Origin: an uncultured Bacilli bacterium
Lineage (GTDB): Bacteria > Bacillota_I > Bacilli_A > RF39 > UBA660
Direction: 5' to 3'
Assembly: GCA_910589375.1 (NCBI GenBank)
Contig: CAJUTK010000001.1
Span: 599,445 to 663,444, forward strand
Length of the DNA: 64,000 nucleotides
Shown here: positions 63,152-64,000 of the stretch, piece after piece
Layout: the number at the start of each line of letters is the position of its first letter
Position numbering within the stretch: position 1 is the stretch's first letter
Notes under the pieces: generated by a model
Database searches by the model: none
What the model was told of the DNA's origin: nothing
Seen by the model: the letters and a program-made list of their open reading frames with translations, nothing else
Position numbers and translations under genes: made by a program

Positions 63152-63658
63152 CTAACTTAATTTTTTAATGCTTAGTGTAGCATTAACACCACTACCTAGA
63201 GTAATTCCAACAGCAAGCAAAGCAGAAATAGCCATATCGATTACATCTCCAGCAGCTAACGTAACAATTACACTACCACTAAAAATAGAACCTACACCAA
63301 CAGACAGTGCTCTTGAAATAATTGTACTAGGAATATTTGTTCCATTATTTCTTACTGCAAAAGTGACAGTAGTAGCAAGTGCTGCGGAAACGTTACTATA
63401 ATAATTAATTTCATAGGTACCAGCTTGTGAAACTGTAATACTATTAGTAGGTGTATAAGTAGTATTTAGATTGGGCATATTGTTTGCTAGTGGGACTTGA
63501 GTTTGAGTACCTAAACCAATATTTAAAACTTGTGAGGTATTATTATATTTTCCACCATATGCGGCAAGTCCAGTACTAGGACCAATAGGGCCAGTAGGCC
63601 CTGTTGGCCCTTGTGGAATGACAAAGTTTACTAAATAATCTGAGTTCGTAATAATCAA
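63152..63658 (-). CDS. short collagen-like protein with C-terminal BclA-like domain
   Basis: A 168-residue protein with a short Gly-x-Pro/Thr stretch (GPTGPTGPIGP) and a hydrophobic beta-rich C-terminal domain of about 130 residues, as in BclA-type trimerising heads. The start is unclear: the TTG at 63658 lies one base after AAAGGA, too near for normal initiation. The gene begins 14 bases after the collagen gene upstream and may be read by coupling. No signal peptide is visible. Confidence 0.65.
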   Translation of the reverse strand: MIITNSDYLVNFVIPQGPTGPTGPIGPSTGLAAYGGKYNNTSQVLNIGLGTQTQVPLANNMPNLNTTYTPTNSITVSQAGTYEINYYSNVSAALATTVTFAVRNNGTNIPSTIISRALSVGVGSIFSGSVIVTLAAGDVIDMAISALLAVGITLGSGVNATLSIKKLS

Positions 63659-63672
63659 TCCTTTCTATCTAA

Positions 63673-64000
63673 TTAACCATTAGCAGGTGTGATTGTAACA
63701 CTAGCATTTGTACCTGGAGCACCAGTAGTAACTGTTCCAATTGCTAATGTTGGTGCAGGTCCAGTAGCACCATCTAATCCATCTTCACCACTAGGCCCAG
63801 TAGGACCAGCAGCGCCAGTGGCACCAGTAGGACCAATTAAACCTTGAGGCCCAGTAGCGCCAGTGGCACCAGTAGGACCAATTAAACCTTGAGGCCCAGT
63901 AGCGCCAGTGGCACCAGTAGGACCAATTAAACCTTGAGGCCCAGTAGCGCCAGTGGCACCAGTAGGACCAATTAAACCTTGAGGCCCAGTAGCGCCAGTG
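63673..64000 (-). CDS. collagen-like protein, C-terminal part
   Basis: The frame is open to the window edge, so the N-terminus is missing. At least 60 residues of uninterrupted Gly-X-Y triplets (GATGATGPQGLIGPT repeated) are followed by GPSGEDGLDGATGP and a short 30-residue non-collagen tail rich in Thr, Ala and Val. The short tail suggests this protein relies on the repeat region or on partners for assembly. Stop TAA at 63675-63673. Confidence 0.8.
   Translation of the reverse strand, partial: TGATGPQGLIGPTGATGATGPQGLIGPTGATGATGPQGLIGPTGATGATGPQGLIGPTGATGAAGPTGPSGEDGLDGATGPAPTLAIGTVTTGAPGTNASVTITPANG
63812..64000 (-). repeat. 45-bp tandem repeats in collagen-like gene
   Basis: Units start at 63812, 63857, 63902, 63947 and 63992 (cut by the edge) and look identical at DNA level. 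Each encodes 15 residues, five Gly-X-Y triplets. Confidence 0.9.

Noticed and set aside
63168..63401. Plus-strand frame over the short collagen-like gene.
   Set aside because: Shadow of the minus-strand beta-rich domain; no Shine-Dalgarno or promoter.
63812..64000. Regularly spaced repeats considered as a CRISPR array.
   Set aside because: The 45-bp units are contiguous without unique spacers and stay in frame as Gly-X-Y triplets.

Overview
The window is AT-rich DNA of a low-GC Firmicute with a cell wall, probably one of the small-genome gut Bacilli close to the Mollicutes/Erysipelotrichia. The lineage is an inference: I see Shine-Dalgarno sequences of the AGGAGGTGA type, consensus TTGACA/TATAAT promoters, a T-box, MurF and Ddl homologues, and TGA used as a stop codon (for example 23713-23715), which excludes the Mycoplasma code. 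Many promoters sit only 10-25 bases before the start codon, and several of the longest open frames begin inside their own -10 or -35 box. I moved those starts downstream to the first codon with a Shine-Dalgarno site.

Layout. 0-6.5 kb: the end of a Y-family DNA polymerase, an NfeD-like membrane protein, an alpha/beta hydrolase, a membrane-anchored MurF-like ligase, Ddl, a DUF3048 protein and an HD protein. 6.5-15.4 kb: tRNA-Arg(CCT), a nucleotidyltransferase, a membrane protein, a MarR regulator with a MacB-like ABC transporter, a secreted four-repeat protein whose reading frame is broken in a run of seven A, a HExxH protein and a minus-strand gene of unknown function. 15.4-28.5 kb: a near-complete NAD salvage regulon (pncA, pncB, Nudix, nadE, a PRPP synthetase, nadD, a MiaB-like radical SAM protein, pncC, a phosphoribosyltransferase, the Nudix-type regulator nrtR, nadK), with pyrH and a glycosyltransferase between. 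A palindrome TGTTAWTAACA recurs before these units. Three of the promoters also carry one and the same inverted repeat just upstream of -35.

Inside that cluster, at 25.39-25.67 kb, lies what I consider the best candidate for an undescribed system: a 30-codon hydrophobic peptide on the minus strand with a perfect but hairpin-sequestered Shine-Dalgarno, complementary mRNA ends, and a convergent plus-strand RNA with its own promoter and terminator overlapping the peptide mRNA's 3' part. This is the architecture of a type I toxin-antitoxin locus.

28.5-39 kb: a DUF1294 protein, a HerA-like ATPase, a DUF3419-like protein, then a second NrtR paralogue with its own 16-bp operator, repeated before a phosphatase plus P-loop/CYTH fusion operon. 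These are followed by a 1529-residue protein ending in an archaeal-CCA/OAS-like nucleotidyltransferase domain, and a small nucleotidyltransferase-fold gene behind a structured leader. 39-47 kb: polA (with no visible proofreading motif), a cation efflux protein, a membrane protein, a T-box with serS, a BspA-type leucine-rich-repeat protein. 47-52 kb: a tightly overlapped minus-strand MoxR-DUF58-VWA-VWA-TPR (Bat-like) operon. 52-62 kb: an MBL-fold protein, three tandem paralogous lipoproteins, a clostripain-family protease, a HExxH protein, a trypsin-fold pseudoprotease and two membrane-anchored surface proteins. 62-64 kb: a glycosyltransferase with TPR repeats next to two collagen-like surface proteins, the second running off the window and built on 45-bp tandem repeats.
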